From Mucidula mucida (taxonomy: Eukaryota > Basidiomycota > Agaricomycetes > Agaricales > Physalacriaceae): a stretch of DNA of 64,000 nucleotides. Location: contig JADNYV010000142.1 in assembly GCA_015501055.1 (NCBI GenBank), forward strand, positions 32,984-96,983. Reading direction: 5' to 3'. A model generated the notes under the pieces. It saw only the letters and a list, made by a program, of their open reading frames with translations. It did not search any database and was not told the origin of the DNA. The position numbers and the translations under genes were made by a program. Within the stretch, counting starts at the first letter, position 1; each line of letters begins with the position of its first letter. Below are positions 23,067-36,014 of the stretch, piece by piece.

Positions 23067-26014
23067 GTATGCCAATCTGTATATCCAGTTACTTATCAAT
23101 GTTCCTACTTACTTGCTTTATAATCAACGCCTTCATGTTTCGCAGACGTCGAACTGAAAGTCTATAGTATCCGGGCCGGAAACACGATAGCCGGTTCGGC
23201 CATTTGCATTTTGCACCTTGTCGTTTTCCACAAGTGACATTTTCTGGCGTACGTAAACTCCTTCGACAACTACCAGATATACGAACCCACAACGAAGCGC
23301 CAACGGCATTCGGATTAGAGGGTCTTAAACGGCGGCGCAAGAATCCAGAGTATGTTTTGTGGGTGCACTCATGACGGCTCAAGAGTAAGGCTCAGGACAT
23401 CTTGCCGTAGTTGAAGATGAATATCAAGCTCGAATTCGGGATTTCTTACGTGGTTCTCCCGTCTTTATATTCTTTGGCTGAGCTTTTGGGGTTCAAAATT
23501 GTACAGGTTGTAAGCATCAACGCCTGACCATCGCACGCTCCAAACCAACCCCGAGCGCAGTCATTATAGGCTTGTCCCGGTGTTCACACGAAGTATTTTC
23601 GCTGTCACCTGCTGTTCAGCTGTGGATGGCTAAATCTCTGTAGATTTTTAGCTAGCGAAGCGTGTTAGTTTTCGGCATCCTCGTGAGCCCAGACTGGGAT
23701 TATTGAATGCTTGAACTATCACCCGGACACCGGGCTCACGATACGACTTGTATCGGCCAACGATCCTTGACGCTCTCGACATTCTCATGAATGTGCGGAC
23801 TGAGTTTTCTGGAATGCTTGCAGAGCCAGATGTTGTACGAGTTGACGCCTTGATGTTGACACCACTAATCGTTTCTTATAGATTACTTCTCTGTCGCCGT
23901 TATGCCCTAGCTCCCAACTTAAAAAGACAAGGTGCGCGTGCCCACGTAGAACTTGCAGCGACGCGGCCCAGATCTATCATGTCAGGTGTCGCCATGGACG
24001 TCGAAAATATACTGACAGCTAGCTCCGTGCAGTGTTGCTCAGGACTTCACATGATGTAGATACACTCAAGACACGTTCTGCAAACAACAGAATACCCGTC
24101 CAATCGTCCCGTGACGCCAACTATCCCACTGGCAACGCTCATGCTTGACACGCGGAACGCCATACAGAAGAAGGCGAGAACTTTGCTTCATTGGGACTGT
24201 AGACACAGCTACCGCGCGGCACCCTACGTTCCTATCAATACGGCTCTCGGATAGACGACGTTGGGGTCATACCGGTTGAGGTTAGAGGATACCCTGGTGA
24301 TAACCCGGCAGATCATGACGGAGTTTCGTGGAATACATATGTAATGCCTTGTAACGTTTCTATCCAAAAGACGGAGGAGGGTTGTCAGGTCGGGCTTGCA
24401 TTGTACGTGACTCTTCTGTGTTTACATTCGTGTGCTGATATTACCTGAAGAATGCATCGTTCGTAGGTGTAGATATAAGCATCAGCGCCTGACCGTGTGG
24501 TCTTGGGTAATCGCCACAATTCAGTCTGGGGTTTCCCCGTTATTCACTCGACAGGCAGAATGTTGAGGCGTGTGGCGGCGTCTGGTGCTTCTGTCTTTGG
24601 CCAAAGGTTTGTTAAGTCAAATCTATTTTATTACTGCACTATGTTGATCACCGAAACTGTACAGCTCTAGATTGATCAGGTGACCGGAGAGACGCGCTCA
24701 GCTAAGGGTCATACGTATCTCGCGTTTCTGGGCCTCTATGTTCGGGACATGGTTTTCTCCCAACGCTGGTACCGTCGGATGTTGCGCCCCGCGGCGCCCC
24801 CTCTTCTTCCGCATATAACTATTCGTCTGCAAAGATGTTTAATTCTAGTCAGGTGGCTGACAACTCGACCACTTGTGTCGCGTTTCTGATGCTTCGGTAT
24901 GTGGCTTTGTCCGAAAACTGGTGATTCCGGCTGTCGCCAAATCTCGCCTTCCTCATCTAATTGTGTTGGTGGTGAATAACTCAATAGTCGGCCGATGATC
25001 CTCACCTCTTACGAACGTGCGGGGAAGGCTTTGGTAATCTGTGCATTCTGAAGCTTCGAAGGTGCGCTCACTTGACATCTTGGCGGTGACACCACTGATC
25101 GCCATTCTGCCCAGAGCATTAGCGTTGTCGAAGATGCCGATCAATGCGGTGGTTTGTGCTTGGCTCTCTTCGGTTTTCGGCGCGGAAGCCCCCCAAGAAC
25201 ACTACGCCTGACCCGAAGTATACTCTAGTGCGTTCTCGCTGTAGGGAGGCAGGGTCTGTTAACTGATACTTGGATCCCGAACGCGGCCGGTGACACAAAG
25301 CAAAATCAGACGTGGTCACCTGAAGGTCCCCAGGACACGTCCTACGTTTCGCAAGGGTACTGCACGGGTCGTGCTCCACAGTACCAGTGAATACTAATAC
25401 TGTTGTCGCGATGGGACGACTGGTCAGGTTCCCTGTTCTTTCTGCCGAGCGTGTGCTCGCTGCTATTCATTTAGATCATGTGCCGCCGCCGACTTGAAGG
25501 CTACATGGCAAGCTGAAGATATTTTGGACGTCCATGGTAACTAACATCTGACATGACGGACCGAGGTCGTGTCGCTTCTAAATGGGTAGCACTAAGCACA
25601 TCAAAGTGACGCTTCGTTTTCATCGATCGAAGGTTCGGCACTCGGAATTCGCTGTTTTAAGCCGCTGTAGGCTGACTTGCGCACAGGTTAATATACTACC
25701 ACCGGCGATGAACACGGCTTTCGGCTACTAGCCTGACATGACACTCATCAAGGGGAGAATACTCAATTGACCGGCTAGGCATTCCGAAGCCTCACCTTCA
25801 CAGGGAGGAGGGAGCCGCATGCGGATTGTTTCGTCATACTGCCGTAACAGTAGCTAAAGCTTTGTCTAAATCTGATCGCCTTCTGTCTGCTTGGGGACAA
25901 TGCAAATCTGATGTGTCGTGTCATCCATTGTTCTTGTTCATATATATATGCTGCATGTTATCCGGAGTCGGTGGCTGTACAAGCTTTTCCCTCCCTTTCC
26001 AATTCTCCATTGAC
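23067..26014. other. Decayed, unassigned region with imperfect duplications
   Basis: No intact gene is visible in almost 3 kb. Imperfectly repeated short segments suggest old duplicated sequence: taagcatcaRcgcctgacc at 23511-23529 and 24476-24494, and tgacaccactRatcg near 23856 and 25087. Short frames such as 23748-24059 carry no motif. The region follows the USP relic and may contain further fragments of it, but I could not prove this. Confidence 0.4.
25941..25949 (+). promoter_or_regulatory. TATA-like box of the DUF6593 gene
   Basis: TATATATAT about 66 nt upstream of the ATG at 26015. Confidence 0.35.
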
Positions 26015-26761
26015 ATGTACGGCCAATCACACGTCCTCCCCTACATCCTCGAAGACCGTACGGGGGTTAATACCGCGTCCGACTTTGACGAGATGTACGA
26101 TCGCGTCTTTTACCGCATCGCACGCGTGCCTCTGGTCCGTGCTACTACGACAATGATATACGAAATGGGCACCCGCGCGTCGCGACATCGCGACACTCTC
26201 CCCGTTACGCAGCCGCCCATAGTCATTCTGGATTTCCAGGAGGACGAGAGTCTAGGGACGATATCGTATTTGAGGCCTACGGGGAAGACGACAGAGTTGA
26301 TGTCGAGGTATCTCAAGAAGACTGGGTTGTTCTCTTCGTAAGTCAACTTTCTCGCCTGGTGATTGTAGTTGAACGGTATGATGAAAGATCGTTGTCAAGA
26401 AAGTTTATGGGCTCGGATGGGCAGGAGTATAGGTGGAGTCATCGGTCGGTCGTGGGGCAGGAGTGGACTGTACGCTTTCTCCAATTATCTTCGTCTTCAG
26501 TCTTCGCATACCGACCTTGATTGGCAGTGTACGGTCGGCGCAGACCACCGTCCCATAGCGCACTATGATCTGAAGCCACCGAACGTGAATGCGTATGGCA
26601 TATCCGGACACACGTTGACGGTCGAAGAGGAATATGTGCATGTGCTTGTCGGTGGGCCCATCCCTCAGCGTCATTGTGATTGGCAGGCATTGACCTTCCC
26701 ACCTATAGAGCTCCTGGCATCTTTCACGATCATGAGGCATATTGCGCTGCATAACTTGTGA
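26015..26761 (+). CDS. DUF6593 family protein
   Basis: Agaricomycete-specific family with a predicted beta-rich fold and unknown function. Four exons join in phase. Exon 1 (26015-26337) covers the N-terminal strands, including VILDFQEDESLGTISYL. Exon 2 begins at 26400 and carries the family core KFMGSDGQEYRW (normally F-x-x-x-D-G-x-x-Y-x-W). Exon 3 gives HRPIAHYDLKPPN, matching the P-(V/I)-A-x-(Y/F)-x segment. The last exon, after an acceptor at about 26715, gives LLASFTIMRHIALHNL, the terminal hydrophobic strand, with the stop at 26759-26761. The protein is about 180 residues, the usual family size, and has no signal peptide. The gene looks intact beside a decayed region, and no functional partner is evident. 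Confidence 0.65.
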
Positions 26762-26929
26762 TCGACACGCTCCATCTCTCACATTAAACGGACCATATGC
26801 ATCGTAACGTTCAAGCATTAGTTTCCTCCCGTGATTGAAGAGACCTGGAGTCTTTCGCATTGTAGCATAGCAGCAGAAATAGTATTAGCACCCGCGAATA
26901 ACCTAGTCTAGGAACATTAAGAGTGCCCG

Positions 26930-27040
26930 AATTGCCTGCCGTTTATCAACGCCCCCCGAGATCATGCGACCCAGCCTGGTTGTTGCACGGACTTGATAAT
27001 CCGGAAACGCTCCCACCAACGCTGGGCGACACATGGAGCT
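26930..27040 (-). pseudogene. Decayed fragment of a TauD-type dioxygenase paralogue
   Basis: On the minus strand the segment ALVGAFPDYQVRATTRL resembles the C-terminal SVVGAFTKDQVRAFHQC of the intact dioxygenase at 27899-29240. At DNA level tgcacggacttgat and cgctcccacca are shared or nearly so in the same order. Only this last part of the gene is recognisable, so it looks like the remnant of a tandem duplicate. Confidence 0.4.
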
Positions 27041-27898
27041 AATTGCTTCCGTGGCGTCCCCGTACAAGTTCTTGCCCGAGAGGTTCGTGGATGGTGCGCC
27101 AGCGACGCCCACATAAGCGTCAGGTAAAGTAAACAACGCGTGCGCGTCGGGTCTTCAACCCAGTGCGAAAAGCAATACTCATACATGCATCGATATCGCC
27201 TAGCCGTTCTAGTTCCTCGGCATACCGCCTACGCGATACGTGCAGGCGTGAGTCGACCACTCCTTTCAATGTTGCACAACCGCCACATACTCAGACGTCG
27301 CCCCAGGTGTCTCCTCCCGTTACTCAAGGAAAATATAATAGTACTCCCGCCACACCGTTCCTCTCCCACGCTCCAAGTAAGCGTCACAATAAGGTTTACT
27401 TTCTAGAATATTTCACGTATCAAGCGAGAGCGGCCCGAGCGAGTAAACGGAAGACATCGCGTCTTCGACAAACGACAATAAGTACATGGAAACGGGTCGC
27501 TGTTTCCTGAAATCGTCAGCGACAGTCAAATGTACAGCGGCAAGGGTCAAGGGTATATCCGAGTACGCCGACGAAGCAGACTAATATAAGACACAGCAGT
27601 CCGCAGACATAGAAACATCGATCGTCATCAGTTTGAGCACACAAGCTTCATGACGAAGGCTGCGGGTGACATTTGTAGTTGTTGCTGTGGTACAGCCAAT
27701 TGACCCATGGTTGCTGAAAAACGTCGCTTTCTATAAAGAAGAGGGTGGAGGACCAATCAGATATCTCGTGAGGCCACTGAGGCGTGGCGATTCTGCAAAT
27801 CGAAGGGTCATTCGTACGACTACGCACATCACTGTAACAACAGTCCAGATACTTACTACTCAACAGAATGTGTAGTGTTACATGCAACAGAAAGATGA
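27041..27898. other. Intergenic, no gene recognised
   Basis: Separates the dioxygenase fragment from the intact dioxygenase. Short open frames on both strands lack motifs. Confidence 0.4.
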
Positions 27899-29240
27899 TC
27901 ATGCCCATCTCTTGACGTCTTCGGCACTTGGCCCCACAGGATCATCCGAGGCAGCCAAGTTGCACTGATGGAATGCACGGACTTGATCCTTCGTAAATGC
28001 TCCCACCACACTGTGCAAAACCCCACGATTATGGAATATCACAAGATCCCGTTCCTTCCAGTCATGCGGATACACCAGCTGTAAATCAACGCTCAGCCCA
28101 TGCATAATAATCATTTGACAATGGACAACTCACTTTGGGCGCGATGGCGGGTCTCTGCATCTTATACAGTAATTCTCGGACCTCTTTCAGATCCGTGAGA
28201 TGCGTGCCGTCGGGGTAGAGCGCTCCAAGTTTCGAAGCGCCCTCTGGGAGCGCATCGACCAACAGCTCCGCCACGCCACACGGATGTACTTGGAAATGCA
28301 GCACGCCCGTGACAGGATTCTTCCACAGCACCGGAAGCACCTTGCGTTTCGCCTCGGTCCATTCTGGCAGCTCATTCAGCGGGAGCTCCAATCCCTCCGT
28401 CTCGATCCCGAGTCCCGTCGACATCGCGTGGGCGGGCGCCATCCAAACGTATGGGTGCGGCGCGTAGTTGACTCTGCTCCGCACAGCAAGACTCTTCAGC
28501 TCGGCGGGCAGGATATCGAACATTGTCTTGCCCGAGACAAACGCGGTCGTTCCAAGGGGCACAGAGAGTTCATCCTTCGTACCGTCATCGTAGCGGCAGA
28601 TTTGGCGGGGGCCTTGGGGGACGGTTATACCGTAGAGGGTGGTGACCTTGGGTGGGGAGAGGTCGTAGAGCGCAGCATCGATGTGCCAGCGGTAGAAGCG
28701 TGTTACACCGCGAGCCTCGTCTGCAGGTGATACGGAGGTCTTGTGAAAGGTGTGATGTGAGGGGTGTTTGAGCTTAGCCTCGGCAAGACCTTCGTGGTCG
28801 TAGACGGTGCCGTTTCCGATGAGCTGTACTTGTGGAACGCGAGGGATGGTCTTCAGGTCGGGATGGAGGATTGATTTCTTCGTGGATTCAGTCTTGTTGT
28901 TTCCATGTCCGTAGTTCTCAGATTGTGGGTCAAACGCCTGTTAACGCGTAAGGCTTCGAATCAAGTTGGTGTAGTGCGAATTACCTTTGTCAAAGCGTAC
29001 TGCTGTTCCGGTGAGAGGTCGACGTCTCGGAATAGGAGCGCGCTATGCTGCGCGGCGATCAGTGGGCAATATGGCCGTTACCCAATAAGCACTTACCTGG
29101 TACAGCGCTTGCTCAATTTCCTTGAACTGTTCCGGTGTGAAGTTGCCTGGATCCACTCCCTTCACCTCACGCCCGAAGTCGGCGAAAAAGGCTGCATCGG
29201 CGGAAGCGGGCAGAGTGAAAGGAATTAGTTCGATGGCCAT
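27899..29240 (-). CDS. TauD/TfdA family Fe(II)/2-oxoglutarate-dependent dioxygenase
   Basis: Catalyses 2-oxoglutarate-dependent hydroxylation; fungal relatives act on taurine or other sulfonates, releasing sulfite, or on related small acids. Start ATG at 29240 opens MAIELIPFTLPASADAAF, followed by GREVKGVDPGNFTPEQFKEI. The iron site is visible as FYRWHIDAALYDLSPPKV (His-x-Asp) and as the distal His in VIFHNRGVLHSVVGAF. The Arg in the following DQVRAFHQCNL segment is the likely 2-oxoglutarate anchor. The HPSHHTFHKT region before HxD is typical of fungal members. Introns are short; the last ends at about 28082 before the LVYPHDWKERDLVIFHNRG exon. Length near 400 residues fits the fungal branch, which is longer than bacterial TauD. 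No disruption was seen. A TATA-like box lies 34 nt upstream. Confidence 0.85.
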
Positions 29241-29273
29241 CAAGGTATGTGTGGGCGTCCAAGAGGTTTCGTT

Positions 29274-29281
29274 TATATATA
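29274..29281 (-). promoter_or_regulatory. TATA box of the dioxygenase gene
   Basis: TATATATA on the minus strand (followed by AAAC) about 34 nt upstream of the start codon at 29240. Confidence 0.45.
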
Positions 29282-30125
29282 TCGTCGGCCTTGAGAAGCA
29301 GCGTTCTGTTCTAGCCTTTGATAAAAGCCACGCCCGAGCAGCAATGCGGGGAGATAATAAATGAAAGTGGTCTGGGCCGGGTCTACGCGCAGCCTCCTTT
29401 GATAGTGCACGGTGAGCCGATTCCTCGTGCATGATACGCGAAGATCATGAGGCTTGTCCTGAGGATTTTGTTATCGCCGGTTAGAACTATGCGTGTTACG
29501 GTTCTGTGTAAAGGCTTTCTTTGTTCAATAGCACAGACAGGAAATTAAGGTGATGTCTTACATACATCATGCTTGTGAGGGTAAAATTAGTGAGATGGGT
29601 TTGACAAAACCGAAGCTGCCGTGTGCACTGTGGAAAGGCCCGTTCCATTTATTGCACTAGAGACGGAAAGTAGGTAAATGCGGTCAGGATACAATGAATC
29701 GCAAAATTCTCTCACCCTGTTTGATTTAATTCATGCATTCATAAGAGGGGCGAGAACTCGCAGATGAAGATGTTTGGTGCATTACAGAACGACGAACAAG
29801 CCGCCATTCTTTGGGACAAGTCGTGTATTCAGGTGGCCAAGTTAAAGCGCGCTCAGAGCTTGAGAACGAAGGAAGTATCGTGAATCCGTCGCCGATGCTA
29901 ACAGTCTTGGTCGCTCTCGATTCCGATATTACAATGATGATGATGGCGAAAAGAAAAGAGTTTTTGCAAACCGGAACTCGGGCCGGTGTTTACTGACCTC
30001 CTTTTCCAAACCATGAAGGCTGCTGGCTCCTTAGTACTTTAGCATTCCTTTCAACCCTTATAACAATCTGGCAAACGCGTCGCAATAACAGTTTTCTACG
30101 TGGTACAGGTAACAACAGTCGACGT
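29282..30125. other. Intergenic, no gene recognised
   Basis: Lies between the dioxygenase promoter and the 3' end of the helicase gene. A 61-codon open frame at 29811-29996 has no supporting features. Confidence 0.5.
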
Positions 30126-33100
30126 CTAGGCCCAAATCTTTCTGTACTTCTCGTCGAACTGGGCAGTAGCGTTTTTGACGACGACATACACGCGCCAATC
30201 CTCGTCAGACACAGCCGGTGGGCGCACAAATCCATCTCCATCCTCCGAGTCATTGTCCATCTCCGCCAAATCCGCACCAACCGCCATGACATCCTCCGAC
30301 TCCATATCCGACCCCATTGCTATCCTCGTCAGATACTGCTCAAGCGAGGCTTTCACAGTTAGAAGCGTGAGCATGAAATCTTGAAGCAGGAACCATAGCT
30401 CGCCCTTCCTGATACCGTTCGCGACGGCGAGCGTCGGGCCCTGTCCGTGGGTGTAGAAGTCAAGCAGGTACGCATTCAGCGTGTGTTCGCCCTCTCCTTG
30501 GGTGGTGTATGGGCGCATGTTGGGAATAGCATATTCGCTTAGATGGAGCCCACTACGCGCAGTACGTGCCAATTCTTCGATAGTCTCAAAGGTATCTCCG
30601 TGTCCCGAGTTTGCCACGAAATGAGAACGGATAAGAGGGCAGCGCGCGGTCTGGCGGAGCGTGGCTACGAAAGAACTGGTGTCGGCAGATGAACCGGGGT
30701 ACTGTTTCCTGCTAAGCGGCAGGGTATGGTCGCTACCTAGTTCATCGGCGTATTGGACGACGTAAGTCATGGCGTAGTTTCGGAAAATGTGGCGGATTTC
30801 CTCATCATGCGCGATAAGGAGACTGCGGGCGTCCTCGCGCAACGGCGGGAGTTCAATCATCGACGGGTACGCCTTCTTCAACTGAATGAGCTCTTCGCTT
30901 CCGGACAGCGCACTAGGGAGATATCTTCGACCAAAGAGATGACTCATGAGGCAAATAAACTCGCGCTCGGGTTCGACTTCCTCGGAAATGCGATGTAGGA
31001 TGCCGCGATGTAATAGAGTGACCAAGGCGAAGTTGCTCGGCTCGGTGTACTGTGAACAAAGGAGGTGAATTATTAGTTGAGGCTCTCCGTCAAATATCAC
31101 AAGGAACTTACATAGAGATGGGCGCAAATCGCAGATAGATTGATGGGGGCGCCGCTTTGATCGACGAGACGAGCACGCCGTAGGTATTCAATATTGAAGC
31201 GCAGGTGCTGCTGGAGCTGACTTCTGCCCATGCTCGACCCGAAGCTGATCTGCGGGAGCTGCATGATATTCTGAATAGCATTAACAGCGTATGGCGCATT
31301 GTTGGATCCGTGGAGGAGGTTCAATAACCGGAGCGTCAACGTCGCGGTCAAGGGGAAGGTGCCGCCAAGGGACGGAAGCTTTGACAAGACTAGTCGCTGG
31401 ACTCGGTCGATGGGAAGCCCATAGAATATGACATTGCCTAAAAGGTCATACCCTCGACGACCTGCTCGTCCAGCGCATTGTCGATACTAGCAGAGACGAT
31501 AACGGTTAGCCTTCACTGTTAAACAACACACATCACATCCTTACCATAAGAGCGGTCAAGAAGGGCGAATCCCCACAGAACACGGATGTTTTCGCTGGCG
31601 CGTTGATACCTAGAGCAAGTGTGCCGGTTGATATCATGATTCGAACAATGCCGCGACGAAATAGACTACAAATGCGATATGAGTAGAAAGATATAGCGTT
31701 AACCTCAGAACACACCTTTCGATCAAGCTTCGGTAGCGCTTGTTCATTCCAGCATGATGAACCGCGATTCCACGGCGTAGCGCCCGAATGAGCCAAGAGT
31801 TCTTATCAAACTTCCAAAGCTCCTCCCTGATTTGCTCTTCCACTCGCTATTGGAGTAAATTCCGGCAAACGAAAAGTCGGGAAGGGGCGCATCGGGGTCA
31901 AAGGTGCTTTCCCATGTACGCCTCTCGCTAGCATCGTCTGGTTGGTCATCGGAATCCTTCTTACGGGCTCTAGTCGCTCTTTCCTCTTCCTCTGTCTCGT
32001 CTTCTCGCTATTCTTCCAGGCCTGCCATTGAGAAAGCTTCCGGCTCCAAGAAGGGCTTTCGCTTTTCCAGCCGTCTCAGCTGCAACCAGGCTTCGCAGAA
32101 GGTTTTGGGCTATGGCCTCGCACGAAGACCGGTCAAAGTTGAAGAAGATAGCCGGCTGTTACTTGAATTCGACAATAGATGCCAATTCAAAGGAATGAAC
32201 ATACCAGGAGCTGGCGCTTATGAAGATCGACAGCCAGAGGTAAAATCCAGCTTGAATGTCTTTCGATCCCGGATCTGCCTGCAGCACGTCGTTGTCGGTG
32301 AGGTCGTCACAATTTCATCGATGTCAAGTGAAGCCATCGCATCGTTCATCGTATCCGCGGAAAGTACCTGCTTGAGCTCGCCTTCATAACGGAGAATGTC
32401 GCTCTGTCGGAGTAATCTGCATCCCACCGAGTCGAAGAAAGTAGTAGGGTCAAGATGGGCGATCAACTCCGGTGCGGACGCCCTCTGCTTGGCGATGGCA
32501 TCGAAGAGGGATAGTGTGTCTGCAGGTTCAAGCGCGAGGTCGTCCGGGAGAGTTTTACGTCCAGCTGAAACGCCAGCATTGAGATGGGATGCAAGAACCG
32601 CAACCTTCCGTCGTCTGAGAAGCCTGCAAACCGGGAAATACTGCTCCGTTTTTCAGGTCATCGAGCCGATAGTAGAACTTTCGGAGATGAGAGTACCGAT
32701 GCTTGTGCTGGATGAACGAGTGCTTCCAGCCGTGCGCCTTCGCCAAGGATGCTAACCAATCATTGAATCGGTCGGGTGAACCACAGTCGCAGATAATCCA
32801 CTGGGCAGTATAAGAGATCACATTCGGAGAAGTGGAAAGGACGTACATAATCGGACAAGGTGCCAGCAAGAGGATCTGTTCCCACACAGCACCGCCGTCT
32901 TGCTGCCCAATCGTATGGATTTCATCAAGGATAATCCTAGACGAAGAGATAAGTCACAAGAGCAATCTTCAAAACTAGAACACCAACCTCTTCATTCGCG
33001 GCGTCCATTTTGATGCCAAAGGCGGGGACAACAACATGATAGCCAGGACTTCGGGAACCGTTACGAGGATCTGGCAGTTCTGTGGATCGTTGACGCGGTA

Positions 33101-36014
33101 GTCTCGAGTATGTATAGACCACAATGTGCCTAATCCGAAACGATAAGCAATGAAGTGTACTAGATGTTCACGCATCGCACCTTTGTCAAGCTTCTTGCTA
33201 AAGCGAGCATATATTTCGGCGACGATTTGGTTAACGAGCGCCTTGGTAGGCGCAATATACACAATGATCCCATCGTCCGAATCCCTCAGGACTTTCTCCA
33301 TAGCGTAGAAGGAGACGAAGGTCTTGCCGGCACTTGTCGGCGCTAAACAAAAGCTTTAACATTAGCATCTTGCCACGTCAAACATTCGCTTGGCAACTAA
33401 CCAACGACGAGAACGGAATGTTTCGGATCGTCGATACAGTCCAGCGCCTTTCGTTGCCAGCCATCAGGTTTAAAGTCAACCCTCGCATCCCAAGCGCCGT
33501 CCATACTGCGGTCCATGTAAGGCCCATAGACGCGCAGCTGCCACCGAACAGGATGCTCCGTAATGCGCATCCACGCGTACAGCGGTCGACTCGATTTCAT
33601 CACTTTGACAAACTTGAACACCAGTGGAGACGGCGACGTCGGTTGAGCTACGGACACAATCTGAGTCGTATACGCGGCAAAGCCCAGGACCGTGAGCACA
33701 TCCGAAACGACAGCAGCTCTCTCTGGGGAAAGGGGGCAAGAGTCGGCGATCTTTCCGATGATCCTCATGATCGAGACAGTAAAGTCGTCGCGAGTGGAGG
33801 CAGCGTCTCGCTCCGGATGATCAATCCACGCACAAATTTTGAGGTGCATTTCGTAGAATCGTCCCTCCACACCGAGCCAAGGTTCAGCAAAGCGTGAACT
33901 GCGTTGGAGACCGTCGAAAGATGCGAGCTTAGCAGCACTGTCATCGTCCTTGTGATCCTTCAGATACTTCTGAAACCACGCGCGACTGCTGTTATCCTGC
34001 TCGTTTGCCTTCGCCTCGGCAATCTCAAGTTTCATCCTCTCCGTTTTCGTGAGAGGCTTTGGTTTGCCCTTCTTGTTGGCATGCTAGAAAGTACGTCCAT
34101 GTAAGTAACGATCGCAATTGCTCAAAAAGCGCCATACCTGCTGAACTGTGGTCTTCTTTTTCTCGGACTTGTCCTTCCTTGTCGCGACCGTCGTAATCGT
34201 AATCTGTCTCAAACCCTGGCCCAATGCACCCGTCAACGTCTCTGCTTGTCGATGAAGACTCCTCATGTACCGTTGATTCGAGCGAAGAGCCCAAAACGAC
34301 AGTTTTTCGAGCCCGTGTCTCCCAGCGTGATGAGTTTATTCTGGTTATGCCAGTGTTGGCTGTCTGTAAAGATGTGCGAAAAGTCAAGGTAAGGCATTGT
34401 AGGATCGATATCGGTGGCACTCGTGGCTACATTGACGGACGACAGGACATCGTCAAAGACGGAATTGGAGAATGGTAATAAGGCGGCGCTGTTAGGATCC
34501 TCAACCGAATCAATGTCATGTTCTGAAGGCTCCCCAGCAACTGCCTGGAATATCGCCAGTGCATCGAGCAACTCCTCTGTCTGGGGCGCGACGCCAGCGC
34601 CGGCAGAAGTCCAGACTTTGAACGCTTCGGACAGAACGGAATGGGAAATGGCCTCTTCAACTGCCACACCCGTACGTAAATACGCAAGGAGCGCGCAGAA
34701 AGTGTTCATGTCCATGTCCAAGGACACCGATGCATCCTCGCTGCTGATTAAATCAGCGGTGATTAGATAGAGAGCGGGATAGAAGCCATCCCGTAAGATA
34801 GATCGAGCAGAGGACGAAAAGTGTGGCGGCTTTTGGATGCGGCCATTCAAAGATAAGGTGTCGAGGGTAAAGATGTGAAGCACGAAGACATAAAGAAGTG
34901 CGCGTTGAAGCGACGACAATTCGCCCTGAGACTGGATAAACGCGCGGACGATAGCCACCAGCAGTTCTGTGCGACTTGAAAGCGGTTGTTGGACGAATGA
35001 GGAGGTCAGAGGCGCGCGCAGTGAAGCTGCAAGATCCGACAGCCTGGATAGAAGAGGTTCGATAGACCAAGCGGCACTCGGCGGACGTTGCCGTTCAAGC
35101 ACAAAGGTCATAACCTAGAACGTAACAATGAGGTCAACGCAAAATCGGTGGGCGAGATACTTACTTTAGAGTCACGAAATTCAAGACCATTCATCAATGC
35201 CACCGGAAGACCGAAGCTAATTATATCGAATATGAGGCCGCGCTGGGATCCAACCCAGTCATCAATGGATGCATCCGGTGGCGGCGTAGATTTGACGGTA
35301 TCGGCGATCAACACGAACATTGGCTTCGAGAAATTCAGAGCTAATTCACTCGTTTGGGCTTTGACTCACTTTGATTCAGCCTCGTGGTCGATCCAAGCCA
35401 CATCCGTCAAGCTGTCAAAGTGATAGACAGGAAGGGAGAGTCGTTCGAGATGCTTAAGAAGCAATTGACGTGCTAGTACTCTCGCTGCGTAAGTGGAGGT
35501 GGTTCCTGGAGTTCCTGGACGTGTTGTGGCGTAGAGAGTGGCTAGAGGTTATCGTTAGTGACACGGTGTAAGTTGTAGCTAGGTTTGAACTTGCGTTGAA
35601 AGAAAACAATTTCAATGTTAGCATTGCGGGTTATCAATTTGGAAAGGAACGTCTCCAGCAGGTATACGGCATGAATGATCTGCAAGCCACATCCTTTGAG
35701 AATGTCAGAAAGAGGCACTTTCTGTCTGTGGATATAGCGTACCGTTGCCGCGACCGATATCTAGAAGAGGATCGTCGAGGACAAGCTGGAGAAGAGATTC
35801 GCCTGCATATGTCTGTCAGAGATGCTATGTGTCGTATAGATCGCGTACCATCGACAATGAAGAGTTCATCACCAGCGTAGTCGCCGATGAGATCCATCCA
35901 TCTCGCTCCCTTGGCCGTTTCGACATACCAAGCGTTGATTTTTTTCAAGGTTTGTGAGACATGGTGGTGGTGGGAGGAAGGAAGGTAACGAGGCTTAGGC
36001 GAGGCGCGGAGCAT
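30126..36014 (-). CDS. DDX60-like (Ski2-related) superfamily 2 DExH-box RNA helicase
   Basis: Very large multi-exon gene for an ATP-dependent helicase. The N-terminus has the fungal DDX60-like segment [19 protein letters not shown] and later [20 protein letters not shown]. The ATPase core is complete across exons: motif I APTSAGKT near 33345-33322, motif Ia [17 protein letters not shown], motif II ILDEIH with [11 protein letters not shown] just after an intron near 32945, motif III region YVLSTSPN (Ser-Thr-Ser in place of Ser-Ala-Thr), the '[16 protein letters not shown]' and '[15 protein letters not shown]' segments of lobe 2, and motif [19 protein letters not shown] near 31485-31440. The C-terminal domain ends YRKIWA at 30126. 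In animals DDX60 promotes antiviral RNA sensing; fungal members are uncharacterised, so an RNA-surveillance or antiviral role is inference. Motif II is DEIH, a DExH variant. I found no clear frame break, but not every exon join was verified. Confidence 0.8.

Noticed and set aside
33397..33897. Long plus-strand open frame opposite the helicase
   Set aside because: Antisense to helicase exons that carry conserved residues; no independent support.
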